64,000 nt of DNA. It comes from Blakeslea trispora (taxonomy: Eukaryota > Mucoromycota > Mucoromycetes > Mucorales > Choanephoraceae). Every line of letters begins with the position of its first letter. Within the stretch, counting starts at the first letter, position 1. The notes beneath the pieces were generated by a model. The model searched no databases. It was not told the origin of the DNA and was given only the letters and a program-made list of their open reading frames with translations. Where the stretch lies: assembly GCA_025331445.1 (NCBI GenBank), contig JAIWNE010000013.1:62001-126000 (forward strand), written 5' to 3'. This document shows positions 34,478 to 46,082 of the stretch, in pieces. The position numbers were made by a program, and so were the translations under genes.

Positions 34478-34920
34478 CTATCCTTCACGCCATTGATGTT
34501 GACAGTCTTCATTACAACACTTGTAAAAGATAGATGAAGGTTCATCAGCAGAACGGATTTGAATCAACATGAAGAAAGCACGCTCATGTTCACACTTTGG
34601 ACAAGTGGCTAAAGAAAGAGAGGGAATAAGAGAGAGAGAAAGCGGTGTCTGTTATGTTCTTGACTTACCTTCAGTTGAGTCAACATTCTTCCAAGCATCA
34701 GCACCACCCAACACATCGTCCACTTCTTTTCGTTTTAACTGTTTACGTGAAGTATGCTAACAATAGGATAGAGTTTAGTGAACTGTTGTTTCGAAAAAGT
34801 AATTGTATATTTTACTCTCGTCTGAATACTATAAACATAGGGACATGCTTGACAGAAGAAGGCTTGTCCGCCGTCGTTTTCAATAAGTAATAGATTAGAG
34901 CAATGAGGACAAAACAACAT
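34478..34920 (-). CDS. RNA polymerase III subunit C11 (RPC10/POLR3K)
   Basis: Three exons read from ATG 34920 to TAG 34478-34480 (about 107 residues). The N-terminal zinc ribbon has CPHC and CQACPYVYS; the linker RKEVDDVLGGADAWKNVDST is nearly invariant in the family; the C-terminal TFIIS-like ribbon has CPKCEHERAFFM, the acidic hairpin RSADEP and CCNEDCQHQW. The acidic residues of RSADEP are those needed for RNA cleavage by Pol III. The protein stimulates transcript cleavage and termination/reinitiation in the nucleus. It is convergent with the Kelch gene, and its 3' UTR probably overlaps the latter's. Confidence 0.95.
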
Positions 34921-35141
34921 GATTAAACAATTGAGTAAAAGAAAAAAGTCAAAAAACTAAACACATACAAGCCACCCATTTGAAGTTTTTGAAGTAAAAA
35001 AAAAAAAGGAGTTTATTATGGAATGTGTGTCTACAGTAGCACTGAGTGCTTGATTATGTAATGAAATGGCATGAATTTGAGTTGAAAATTAATCAAAAGG
35101 AAAAGAAAAAAAGAATGTCAAAGAAATGAGATGCAGTCGAT
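34921..35141. other. Spacer between RPC11 start and the SSZ1 stop
   Basis: About 220 bp of A-rich sequence that must contain the RPC11 promoter and the 3' UTR of the Hsp70 gene. Nothing else is seen. Confidence 0.5.
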
Positions 35142-37033
35142 TTATTTCTTGGCTTCAGCCTTGACGACGTTGGAGCCATTCTTTTCACGCAAAACCAAAG
35201 TCAAGTTGGCTTGAGCATCAACAGTAATTTGAACTTCAATCTTGCTACCCTTTTCCTTGGCACCATTAGCAAGAGGAAGAGAAGCTTCGATCAATTGAGC
35301 AGCAGGCTTGTTGAAGACCTTGGTAACAATCTCAGGCTCTTCTTCATAAGGCTCTTCATCATCATCAACAGGGACGGGTTCGTGCTTGATTTCGTGCTTT
35401 TCAACTGTGTGATCACCTTCGTACAAGGCAACATAAGCATGAGTTTGGTTGGCTTGAGCGTTGGAGAATTCAAAGACACGACGAGCAGGCAATGAAGTAC
35501 CACGAGGAATGATAGTGACAAATTCACCCTTGGCGTTAAGAACACCAATGGCCTTGGTTGTGTTGGGAGCCAAAGTGACAACAGGGTGGATGGCAGCATC
35601 AACATCTTCCTTTTCAAAACCAGCAATCAAAGAACCTTGGATGGCACAACCACGAGCAACAACTTCGTCAGATTCAAGATCGTTCAACACCTTGGTGTTT
35701 TCGCTAGTAAAGACTTCACGAACCTTGGTGGCGAACTTGGGAATACGAGCAGAACCACCAGCAAGCAAAACTTCATCGATTTCACTGGCATCCAATTGAG
35801 ACTTTTCCAAGACTTCGTTGATGACGCTTTGGAGTTGAGAGAAGACGGACTTGGAAAGGATTTCGAAACGCATACGGTTGATGGTGCTGTGGAAATCAAC
35901 ACCTTCAGCCAAAGATTCAACGAAACAAGGAGCAGAGTTGGCACTGGACAACATCTTCTTGGTAACTTCGACGGCATTACGGAGCTTAGCCAAAGCCTTC
36001 TTGTTGGAGTTGATATCAATCTTGGCCTTCTTTTGGAATTCGGCAGTGAAGTGCTTGATCAACAAATCGTCGAAAGAAGCACCACCTACCTTGGTATCGT
36101 GAGCAGTAGCCAAAATGGTGAACATACCGGAACGAACAGCCAAGACAGTAACGTCGAAGGAGTGACCACCCAAATCACAAACGACAATGATCTTATCTTG
36201 AGGGTCCTTGTTGGAGGCTTCTTGACCGACACCGTAAGCAAGAGCAGCAGCAGCAGATTCGTGAACAAGTTGAATGACCTTGATACCAGCAGCCTCGGAG
36301 GCAGCAACAAGTTCTTCGCGTTGCTTGTCAGTGAAATAAGAAGGAGCAGCCAAGACAGCACCGTTGATTTGAGTACCCAAGAAAGCTTCGGCAGATTCAC
36401 GGATGTGCTTCAAGTACTTTGTGGAAACTTCTTGAGCAGTGAAGATAGACTTGCCAGTAGGCAATTCAATTTCGTAAGCAGGAGCACCGCTCTTGTCAAC
36501 AACAGGAGCAGCAGAACCAGTCAAGTTTTGAGCATCAGCAAAGCTATCAATTTGATTGCATAAATCAGTGCCTGTTTACTCTCTTGCATTTATTTCGCCC
36601 CTTTCTTTTCTCTCTTTCTCTTTTTTTTTCTCTTTTTCTTCATCGTGTTCTGTTATTGTGTCCAATTTACCTCTTTCCAATGTTAGCACGGAAGTTGGCG
36701 ATAGTGTGGTTAGGGTGACGGGCAATATCAGACTTGGCTTGAGAACCGATAACCTAAAACAACAATCAGCACAAGTCTTTTATCCAAAATTATTCTTTTT
36801 TCTCGGTCTACTCACTTCTTCTTCACCGTGGAAAGCGAGAGCAGAAGCAATTTGTCTGTCACCTTCTTCGTTGGCAAGACAGTCAGCGCGACCTTCCTAA
36901 AATCATAAACAGCGTCAATCGAGATAAGTTCTAACAAGGAAAAAGCCTGTTTTTTGCTAACCTTGTTGATATAACCAATAGAAGTGTAAGCAGTACCAAA
37001 GTTAATACCAATGACAGTGTTGGATTCGCTCAT
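35142..37033 (-). CDS. SSZ1: Ribosome-associated Hsp70-like protein Ssz1
   Basis: Reads from ATG 37033 (MSESNTVIGINFGTAYTSIG) to TAA 35142 in four exons; most lies in the last exon, 35142 to about 36560. The Hsp70 ATPase landmarks are present: INFGTAY, AAPSYFTDKQREEL, VHESAAAALAYG, VVCDLGGHSFDVT and LLAGGSARIPKF. The substrate-binding part is short and lacks the C-terminal lid, and there is an acidic DDDEEPYEEEPE insert; total size near 560 residues. These features point to Ssz1, which with the J-protein zuotin forms the ribosome-associated complex and activates Ssb on nascent chains, rather than to a canonical Ssa-type Hsp70. Codon use is biased to C-ending codons, suggesting strong expression. 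Confidence 0.9.
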
Positions 37034-37160
37034 TTTGAAGAAGTCAAGATAAAGATAATAAGAGAGAAAAAAAAAAAGAAAAAATTTGGAAATAGAAATT
37101 CATTACTGTGATGGATTTTGCAGTGACTGTCTTTACTTTTAATCTTTTTAAAGCTATACA

Positions 37161-39132
37161 CTAAACCAACATGCCTGCCATAGCTGCTGATAGCCAAGTA
37201 CTGACTGAACCACATATCAATGCTGAAATAGCTATTTCGGAAATTGCATCTGATCTCTTTGGAGCAATAGCACTCAGGACCCCAATCTGCATACCTACAG
37301 TGCCAAGATTGGCAAAACCACAGAGCGCATAAGTCGCAACAAGCTCAGACTTGGATGTCAGCTGACCTTTGTAAACATCTGTCATTTCCTTAAATGCAAT
37401 AAACTCATTGGACCATATTTTGATAGCCATCAAACTTCCAACCTTGACAACATCTTGATTGTCTGTTCCAATCAACCAAGCTACCTAAGTTTCAAAAAGG
37501 GAAACAACATTAACCTACAGGAGGATGTTTCCCTTCTTTATAACACTTACAGGTACAAAAAGATAGCCTGTGATCAACTGTAATGTGAGCTCTGAAATAT
37601 CCAGGAAATTTCCTAGCCAGGTCAAGAATGCGTTAACTGCATATAATGTTGCTAAAACTGAAATGACACAAGCACCGATGGTAAGTGCTATATGAATCCC
37701 TGCTGTAGCGCCTTTGGTAGCAGCATGTACAATGTTAGATACATCATCCTTCATCTTGATGACAATGCCTTTAGCTTCTTTTGTTTCCGAGATTTCGGTT
37801 TCAGGATATCGCAATTTTGAGATAACAATCGAACCTGGAATAGACATGACACATGAGGTAATAAGTGCCTGTCCTGACACACCCATCGATGTATAGATGT
37901 AAAGGGTTGATCCGGACACAGTAGCAAATCCGCATGTCATGATTTGATGTATTTCTGACTTTGTGAGGTTAGGAACAAATGGTTCAATGAGCAATGCATT
38001 TTCGCAAGCACCTAAGAACGGCTTGACATGTTACTTTCTTTTGTCTCTCATACTATTTGTCACATTTTAAAAAGACTTACTGTAGCAGCAGCAACAATAG
38101 CCTCTACCCCTGATATCTCCAGAAAAGCAATAAAGACAGTAGCTAGCTTTTGAAAGACCCATTGCAAAGCACCCACATAAAACAGCATTTGGACCGTTGA
38201 ATTGAAGAAAATGATGACAGGAAAAAGATTGAGTGCGAATGTGTTTGCTCTGACTGCATCGGTACCAAACAGAAACTCAGCACCATAAGAAGCATTATGC
38301 ATGTATCCCACCGCAAAATTCAGGATCCAATGAAACAAGTCTTGCCCAACAGAGGTATGGAACACAAACAAAGCTATCAGGAATTGAAAAAGCAAAGCTG
38401 TAACAATCGTATTCCATTGTACGGCTTTTCGATCCTGTATGTGGTTTTAAAGAAGTATTAACAAAGAGCTTTTTCAGTTATCGACATATATCATACTTTA
38501 GATAACAAGTAGGTAAAAGAAATAAAAACAAACATGCCCAGCAGCGATATTAGGCGTTTTATTCTGGGCGATTCTTGTTTTTCAGGGAACGCAAGTACGG
38601 TTGCTACAATGATGCCCAATACGCAGGCTGCATAACCAATCATTCGAATTCTGTCACTAGAATAATGTTTGAGATAGAGCAAGCACTTTTGAGCAATAGA
38701 GTACAGAAAATGAGACATTGCACTAAAGGATACATGGCGAGAGAGTAAGCGTAAAGATATAAAGCCATACAAGAGTCCTAAAACTAGCAATTCTTGGTTA
38801 TATCCTTTTGGTATTTGCAGGACATAAGCCGCGCAGACAAAACCAGTTAATAGAAGCCATAAGACAATGCTAGATCATTTAAACAAAAGAAAATATATAA
38901 GTTTTATCGTCTTGTCTTTTAGTAATGATTAGATTGTTTACTGTATATAGATACGATATCTCGCAACCAATCTCTTGAACTTTTGCTTCCATCCCTTAGG
39001 CGTGCCTGAATCTAGGAGTGATAAAGCAGGTTGAGGTACTGAATCATTATCTGGTTCATGCGATGACTCAGCTTGTTCACCCTCTTTTACTGACACCGCC
39101 AAATGGTCATCTTTTTGTTCTTTTGGTTGCAT
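37161..39132 (-). CDS. Concentrative nucleoside transporter (CNT/SLC28 family)
   Basis: Starts at ATG 39132 and ends at TAG 37161 in about six exons. The N-terminal 60 residues are acidic and cytosolic. Then come about ten or more membrane segments. Family blocks: VQWNTIVTALLFQFLIALFV, FVFHTSVGQDLFHWI, LPVIIFFNSTVQMLFY-like segment, GACENALLIEPFVPNLTKSE, MTCGFATVSGSTLYIYT, GYLFVPVAWLIGT, KIWSNEFIAF, and SELVATYALCGFANLGTVGMQIG. CNTs import nucleosides with H+ or Na+ at the plasma membrane. The SGST and ENxLLIxPF motifs line the nucleoside site. Ion preference cannot be read from the sequence here. Confidence 0.92.
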
Positions 39133-40387
39133 TTATGTGCAAAGAAAGAAAAAAGAAGAATGAAGAAAGGGAGAACTGATTAATCTGCTTTGCATCAAGT
39201 TGCATGAACGTTCATTTTCGTTCCCAGTCATTCCTTGAAGAAAATGAATCTTCAATGCTTCTGATAAAGAGAATTCAGCCCTGATTGATTTAGAAAGTCT
39301 ACTAATATTTATTGCTATCTCTACTGGAGGCTTTAGAGTTCGTCACCCATAGGAATGAATGAGATATAGAGAGTGAATGATTGATGTACTTGGAAGAGAT
39401 TGCTTACTGTCTTTTTCTTAATACTTAACAAGCTGATAAGCTTTTTTTCTTTTTGCTCATCATACTTTCTTTGAAGATTACTTTGATCAAGTCATACTAT
39501 AGCAATAAAAGCAATTTATATGACTAAATCGAATTGAAATACTTATTTGCCTACTACCCGAGAGTTACTAGGGGCAAAGTGTATGACTTGATGAAGATCT
39601 GACTGTAGTTATAACAGAAAAGCATACAAACAAGCAATATTCAACAGTACTCTAGAGTGAATAGATGGAAATCTGATCTGCTTGTAAACATATCCCTCTT
39701 AAAAAACAAAGACCTTTTTGCATGATCACCATAAGTTGTTGATGCAAATTGAGTGGTAACTCAATCCTTATATTGAATACTGCCTCATATATTCATTTAG
39801 GCTTATGAGCTCAACAGAAGGTGTTCCTTAACGAATGCAGAATCTGTCCTTACTTAGAATTGAGTGTTTGTATGAAGGGGGCGGGCAGTCAAACAGAACA
39901 AAAGACAAAATGAACTGCTGTTTGATGGTGAATCAAGCCAATGATATGGTGTTCAGACGTGTTTCAGGGCCTTTATTCATTGGATTGTTATCCCGGACTT
40001 ATAGTTGCTTTAGATCTCCCCCCCCCTCTTCCTTCTTTCTACAAAAGGATGGGTTCACTTGTCATGCTATATCATGTAATTCATTTGATTTCTAACCAAT
40101 TTTTTCTTCTTTTTAAATACCAACAAACATAAATGGGCATTTGATATGCCGAAAACTTTTTCTTGAGAGAACAATGAATCAGTATAAGACTCTCTTGATT
40201 AAACACGCCATCCTTTCTTGAACGCGTCTTTTTTTTTTATTGTTATTTACGCGATACATGATCTTATTGGATAAACCACTTGTATTTTTTTTTTCTCTAA
40301 AAATTTATGGAAAAATACTTTGCCTCTCCCTCTCACTCTCTCTTGTATATATCCCCCTTCTCCTTTTTTTCTCTTTTTTTTTTCAGT
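39133..40387. other. Divergent intergenic region
   Basis: About 1.25 kb between the CNT start and the C2H2 gene start. No coding relic is recognised. C-rich (C9 near 40019) and T/C-rich tracts occur, the latter (40322-40383) right before the next ATG. Confidence 0.5.
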
Positions 40388-42264
40388 ATGGACTTGGTCT
40401 CTGACTCGATAATATTACCTTCTGTAAAGAATCGAACGTAAGTCAACATCACCTCACATATTTTATTTTATTATTCATACTGTCTTCTATAGCTTACTCT
40501 CATCTACTGACAATTTACATCCGACAGAACAAGACTTGATGTCCATAGAAAGCCCTGTTTCTAAACGATATTCACTTTCTCAGGATATTAAGAATAGCTT
40601 CTATGCTATTCGTCATTTAAAGGAAAACGAAGAAGAAGAAGAACAGCAGCAAGATACGAATGAGAATATCATACCTTCCCCAAGTGGCAAAAAACCAGCC
40701 AGTCAACAACAGAGAGGCCGTAAACGATTGACGAACGATACCAAGACATCCCATGCCAATCAACGTAAAAAGCAACGTCCCTCAAGCAAATCAAAGACAG
40801 CCCTCTATCAGACATGCACTGGTATTTGGCCTGAACAGCATACCAACGATTCAAGCCATCATTACATTAAATCATTGAGTGAACTTGTCAAGATACGACT
40901 CAGTCAAGCCAAGTTTAAACTATTGGCTCAATTGGATAAGGATCATGCTCTCTATGCCTGTCTGGCAGAGACATTGACCACCCCAGCTTCTTCATTGTAC
41001 CATTGCACAGATAAACATCGTATGCATCTGATAGGCAAACAAAACAAATCTACCCTCTCTGTTGTTGGCAGTAGTAAAAATCTGTTTGCTCGTAACAAAC
41101 GAAGGCTCTCCAGTACTACTGTTTACACAGACGCTATTTTTGTGGATTCTCCTCATTCTGTCACTCCTATGGAGGAGGATGGCTTGATTGCTTCACCCTT
41201 CCGACAGACAGATCATTCTGAATACCATACATCTCATACAACCAAAACAACCAAAGATCGAAAGAAGCGTACACCCAAAACCAACACTAAACCAAGGAGA
41301 GTGACTACACCTAAACGAAGATCGGCTGCGGCTGATGTGGCACCTGTCACTCTATCGGATGGTATTTCGATTGGCCCTTTTTTCTTTTATCTAGACACTC
41401 ACTATTTCTTTCTTTCTTTTTTTCTTTGTAGGCTCAAGTGTTTATGTCTGTGAACCTTGTCATAAGAAATACAAGAATCGAAACGGTTTAGCTTATCACC
41501 TAGAACGATGCAAGAACAGATCAGAAAAGGAGAGTATGAAAGACAGTAGTCAGACTTCCTCAAGCCAACATCCAGTTACCACAACGAGCCATCGGAAAGA
41601 AGAGGATGCGGATGGAGATGATGAAGAAGAAGAAGAAGACGATGAAGAGGATGAGGATAGTGAATCAGAAAGACATCAAATAGGCAAAGATCTGTTACAG
41701 AGTTTATTGGAAGCACAAGCAAATGATCGATTATTAGCGAACAAGAATCATAGCATAGCTCAGGCTTCTTCCTCCTTTAGTCAATTCAACAATGAACTCT
41801 TCAATAGCCCATCTGTCATTCCACAAGAAGAGACAGACCAAACAGACAGTCAAATGGCTCAAGAGACGGTGAAAAAGGATGAAGAAGAAGAAGGAGAGGA
41901 TGAGTTTAGTGTGCATACACATTCATCTAACCTTCATATCTGGGAAGATTTCAATCTTAACTCAGGCTTCGAACAGACACAACAGCAGGATGCATGGAAG
42001 TTACCTGATGAAGAACTCACCTATGATGACTTGCCTAGTTCTTCCTGGCAAATGAATGACATCAACCTCTTTAGCCAACCACCTTCCCTCTTGTTCTCAG
42101 ACACCACTCTCAACAGCACCATAGAGGACACAAAGCCATTGTTGGATGAACTGACGTCTGACATCATCAGTTGTGAGACACCTCATCAAACACCTCAATC
42201 TACACCAGATGGTGGCCTTTGGTTTCAATTCGCCAACTTTGATGATGATTATCAACAGAAATAA
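40388..42264 (+). CDS. Single-finger C2H2 zinc-finger protein, low-complexity, probably nuclear
   Basis: Three exons (40388-40437, 40493-41361, 41432-42264) give 583 residues. The only recognisable fold is a C2H2 finger across the last splice junction: VYVCEPCHKKYKNRNGLAYH, followed by a Cys where the second His is expected (LERC). The KYKNRxGLxYH core resembles the finger of Requiem/DPF proteins and of fungal Sfp1-like factors. Several basic clusters (for example KKRTPKT, RRVTTPKRR) look like nuclear signals. Before it is a helical segment IKSLSELVKIRLSQAKFKLL; after it long acidic and Ser/Gln-rich stretches that could be activation regions. A transcription regulator is likely but the targets and orthologue are unknown. 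Confidence 0.75.
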
Positions 42265-42275
42265 AATATTTTATT

Positions 42276-44709
42276 TTAAAAATTAATATTAGCTGAAGAA
42301 GAGGACTTGCTCAACATGTGCTTAAGGTCTTGCATCACTTCTGTGTCCTTATTAGACAGGAAAGTGATGGCCACACCAAAGTTACCAGCACGACCTGTAC
42401 GACCAATACGGTGAGTGTAATCTTCAATGGTCTTGGCCATATCGTAATTGACCACAAGAGATACATTCTTGACATCAATACCACGACCAGCTACATCGGT
42501 AGCCACCAGAATACCAGCATTACCATTCTTGAGTTGAGCCAGTGCCATTTCTCTCTGTTCCTGAGATTTACCACCATGCAAAGTAACAGCATGATGTCCT
42601 GATTTGTTTAATGTCTTGCTTAGCGTATCCACACCACGTCTTTGATTGACAAAGATAATGATAGGAGGAGCAAACTTGCCTGACTCGAGGATTTCCATAA
42701 GACGGTTTCTATCAAGAAATATTAGATAACAATCATTGTAATGGGCAAATTCCTTACGTCTTCTTGGCTTCATCATTGATCATTTCTACACGTTGTTCAA
42801 CTGAATCAGTTGCTTGACCGGCTTGACCAATAGTCACAACAGCTTCTCTTCTTAAATACTTCTTGGCCAATCGCTCAACAGCAGGAGGCATAGTAGCTGA
42901 AAACATAGTCGTCTGTCTGTATTTACGGCCTTGAGGTAGTTCGGCAGGTATCTCGTTTTCAGCATCTTCAGGCTTCATGTTGGTGACAGGTAAAGCATCC
43001 AAAATAAAGTTGACATCCGCTTCCATACCCATATCAATCATACGATCTGCTTCATCCATTACCACATAAGTACATTGATTCAATACCAAAATACGTCTAT
43101 CTAAACAATCCTTGAGACGACCTGGTGTAGCAATTACGATTTCAGCACCATTACGTAAACTAAACGATTGTTCTTCAATGGCATGCTACATAGTTATTAG
43201 TACATCAATGATCTCTTTCTCTTCTTCTTTTTATAGAGTACTTACACCACCCACAATAGAGACACAGTTGAATCCCATAGGTGTAGCAAACTTGATGGTC
43301 TCTTCTTCAATCTGTTGAGCTAATTCGCGCGTAGGTGCCATAATCAAGGCATAGGGACCTTCTGCCATGTTCTCTTGTGTGATCTTGGGTAGATCAGAGA
43401 TATAGGTCAACAGGGGGATCACAAAGGAAGCTGTCTTACCAGAACCAGTTTCGGCAATACCAATGATATCTCTGTTCTGAATACCAATAGGAATAGCCTG
43501 TCTTTGAATAGGCGTAGGTTCCTTATAGCCTACTTGCTCAATGATCTTCAAGATCTTTTCAGGCAATCCGGATTCATCCCAAGAACGAATAGGGTGAGGA
43601 ATCTGTCCACCCTTGGTAGAGATATTGAAATCTTCTTTAAAGATACGCCAATCTCTTTCCTTCATTTGATCCAAAGGCTTTTCAGACCAATGACGTTCAT
43701 CCCATTTGGCCTTTGCTTCCTTGCTCAATGAGATTTGCTTCAATGTACTAATCATACGGAGTGAGTAAATTGTATGTTTCAGCATTTCTTTCATTTACCT
43801 TGCTCTATCCATCTCTTCGGATGTTCTGCGTTCTCTCATGAGACGATCATAGAATTCAGATTGATGCTTCTTTTGTTCCTTCATATCAATGCCTGCAATA
43901 TGTCCTCGACCAAACATCTGAGCACTATGCTTATTGGCGTACAAAGGATTGAAGTCATAAGAAGTATCTTCTCCTGCATCCCAATCAAACACAAATTTAC
44001 GTTCATTCATTCGACGAATCTTGCGCTTCTTTCTTTCTCCACCAAAGTAACGTTCCTACAAGGAATGAGTTGATTTCTCTTTATGTTATCGAGTTTTGTC
44101 TTACACGAATCGCTTGCTTTTCTTTTTCTGTCAAAGCAGCATCCAATGCCTGTTCCTCTTCTTCGTAATCTCGGTATCTGTCTCGCTTATGGTCTCGTCG
44201 ATCCGATCGTCGACTGTCATGACGCGATCGATCTTGTGTACGCCTGTATTCATCTTCTGCTGCAAAGTCAAACTTCTCTCGTGCCTTTCTTTCTTCTGTT
44301 TGCTTCTGTCTAATCTGTTCTACTTCCTTTTGTCTCTTCTCAAGTGCTAGCTGAGCACGTTCTTCTTTTGTAAGAAATTTGGGCTAATGATAGAGTATAA
44401 GACAAAAGAGAAACAAGAAAAGAAAGTTACTTGACTTGCCTTTTCTGTCAGCTTGTTTTCTTCTTCCTTTTTCTTTATGAGTTCTTCGATAGAAACGGGT
44501 ATCTTCTTTTTAGCAGGTGGCGTAGTCATGGCATCCACTTCTGGCTCACGTCGTTTCTCTTCACGGTCATTTCTTATAGAGCGACTGTCTTCACGTTTAC
44601 TGTCCTCACGCTTACTGTCTTCACGTCTACTGTCTCCATAACGCCTGTTATCACGTCTCTCATAGTATCTATCATCACTTCTTCTTACAGGTGAACGATC
44701 GTAAGCCAT
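42276..44709 (-). CDS. PRP28: DEAD-box pre-mRNA splicing helicase Prp28
   Basis: Begins at ATG 44709 and ends at TAA 42276-42278. The N-terminal part is an Arg/Asp/Ser-rich (RS-like) extension with repeated REDSKREDS units, as in human DDX23. A conserved pre-helicase block includes [13 protein letters not shown] and [13 protein letters not shown]. Helicase motifs: Q-motif [10 protein letters not shown], Walker [27 protein letters not shown] in [12 protein letters not shown] in FSATMPP, then [22 protein letters not shown] and [10 protein letters not shown]. All catalytic motifs are intact. Prp28 exchanges U1 for U6 at the 5' splice site in the nucleus, fitting an intron-rich genome. It shares a 76-bp interval with the divergent TBCC gene. 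Confidence 0.95.
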
Positions 44710-44785
44710 ATTAAGAAAAAAAAAAGTGTATTTAAAGAAAAAAAAAGTGAATTTTCTGTTTCTTGTTTTATTTCTTTTCTACAAG
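44710..44785. promoter_or_regulatory. 76-bp bidirectional region between PRP28 and TBCC
   Basis: Only 76 bp separate the two divergent start codons. It consists of A-runs followed by T/C-rich sequence. Both transcription starts must fall here or inside the neighbouring gene. Confidence 0.55.
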
Positions 44786-45870
44786 ATGACAGAAAAGACA
44801 GCAACAGAAGCCTCCAATGACTTCTTTTTAGAGTTTAGAGCAGAACGTCAAGTCATTCAAGACTTTCTTGAACAGTCTCAAAATATACCCAAAGTCAGTC
44901 TAGCAGACCATTTCAGTCAGGCACTACAAAAGATTAACCATCTTGAGAATCGTCTCACAAAAGCAACAGCCTATATACCTTCTTATGATGAACGTCAATT
45001 TTCTCTTGTAAGCTCTCTTTCTCAAACCAAACCAGAGACACTTACTCATCAGCTAATACTAGCAACTGAAAGAATTGAGCGATAGACTAGATAAAATCAA
45101 GACAGACTTGACACCTAAACCAAAATTCTCATTCAAGTCAAAAAAGAAGAAAGAAGCCAAGCCAACCACACCCACTGTTGATCAAGGAAAACCCAAAGAA
45201 GCGACTGAGGTTGTCTTGTCTGATGCCACTGTTCTGTTTAAAGACAAGTCCAACACGACACTTACCTTAAAAGACACTGAAAAGAAGGGTGATAGCATTG
45301 AAGTCTTGCTGTCAAATATCAAGGACTGTGTTATTGTGTTAGATCAAAAGGATATATCTGCTATTCATATTAAAAATGTGGATCGTTGTGTTATCTATGG
45401 TGGTATGATTGAAGGCTCTGTATTGATGTATGGACTTACCAATTCAACATTATTGGTTGGTTGCCATCAGGTAATAGACTCTTCTCTCTTTAGCACTAAC
45501 ATTGTTCTTATTCCATTCCTATAGTTTAGAATGCATGAATCCCATCAAGTGGATATTATTTTATCAGTCACTAGTCGACCAATCATTGAAGATTCCGATC
45601 AAATTCAAGTAGGCTGTTGGCCTAGAGAGGTAAAAGAAAGTTATTTTCTCTCTCTCTCTTTTGAATACTTAGTGTATGTGATAGGGCTTTATGAATTACT
45701 ATGATCAAGTCGAGGATTTTAATTGGCTAAAGAAACAAGCATCACCTCATTGGAAAGTGATGGATTTAACAAGAGAAAAAGAGCTAAGGGACCAATTAGT
45801 GGTTCAAGACAATCCGGAGGAGTTGTATGCAAAACGGAATGAATTGTTGCCTATTGCTGGATTATCTTGA
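44786..45870 (+). CDS. Tubulin-binding cofactor C (TBCC)
   Basis: Four exons (44786-45007, 45063-45470, 45525-45629, 45685-45870) encode 306 residues. Residues 1-100 are a helical, spectrin-like N-domain (FRAERQVIQDFLEQ, ALQKINHLENRL). A Lys/Pro/Thr-rich linker precedes the C-terminal TBCC beta-helix. The core CHQFRMHESHQVDIILSV contains the conserved Arg that acts as a GTPase-activating finger on beta-tubulin, followed by SRPIIEDSDQIQ and VEDFNWLKK. It acts in the cytosol with cofactors D and E in the last step of tubulin heterodimer assembly. The catalytic Arg is intact, so the protein should be active. Confidence 0.92.
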
Positions 45871-46082
45871 GATGGAACCGATCTAATACTAATAAAATGA
45901 CTTGATCTAGACAGGTTTTTTTTTTTAAAAAAAAAAGCGTATGCGGACATTCAATGGTTTAGACAAAATGACACATCTCTATTTTTTTAAACACCACTAC
46001 AAAAAGGGAGTCCCTCATCAATTTTACTCACAAATATTCTTTTCTTTCTCTTTTTAATAATAAAAAGAAACTACTTTATACT

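Noticed and set aside
35586..36563. 325-codon plus-strand ORF opposite SSZ1
   Set aside because: It is the exact antisense of the main Hsp70 exon, whose strong codon bias leaves the opposite strand free of stops. The product has no domain resemblance, and the sense frame matches Hsp70 throughout.
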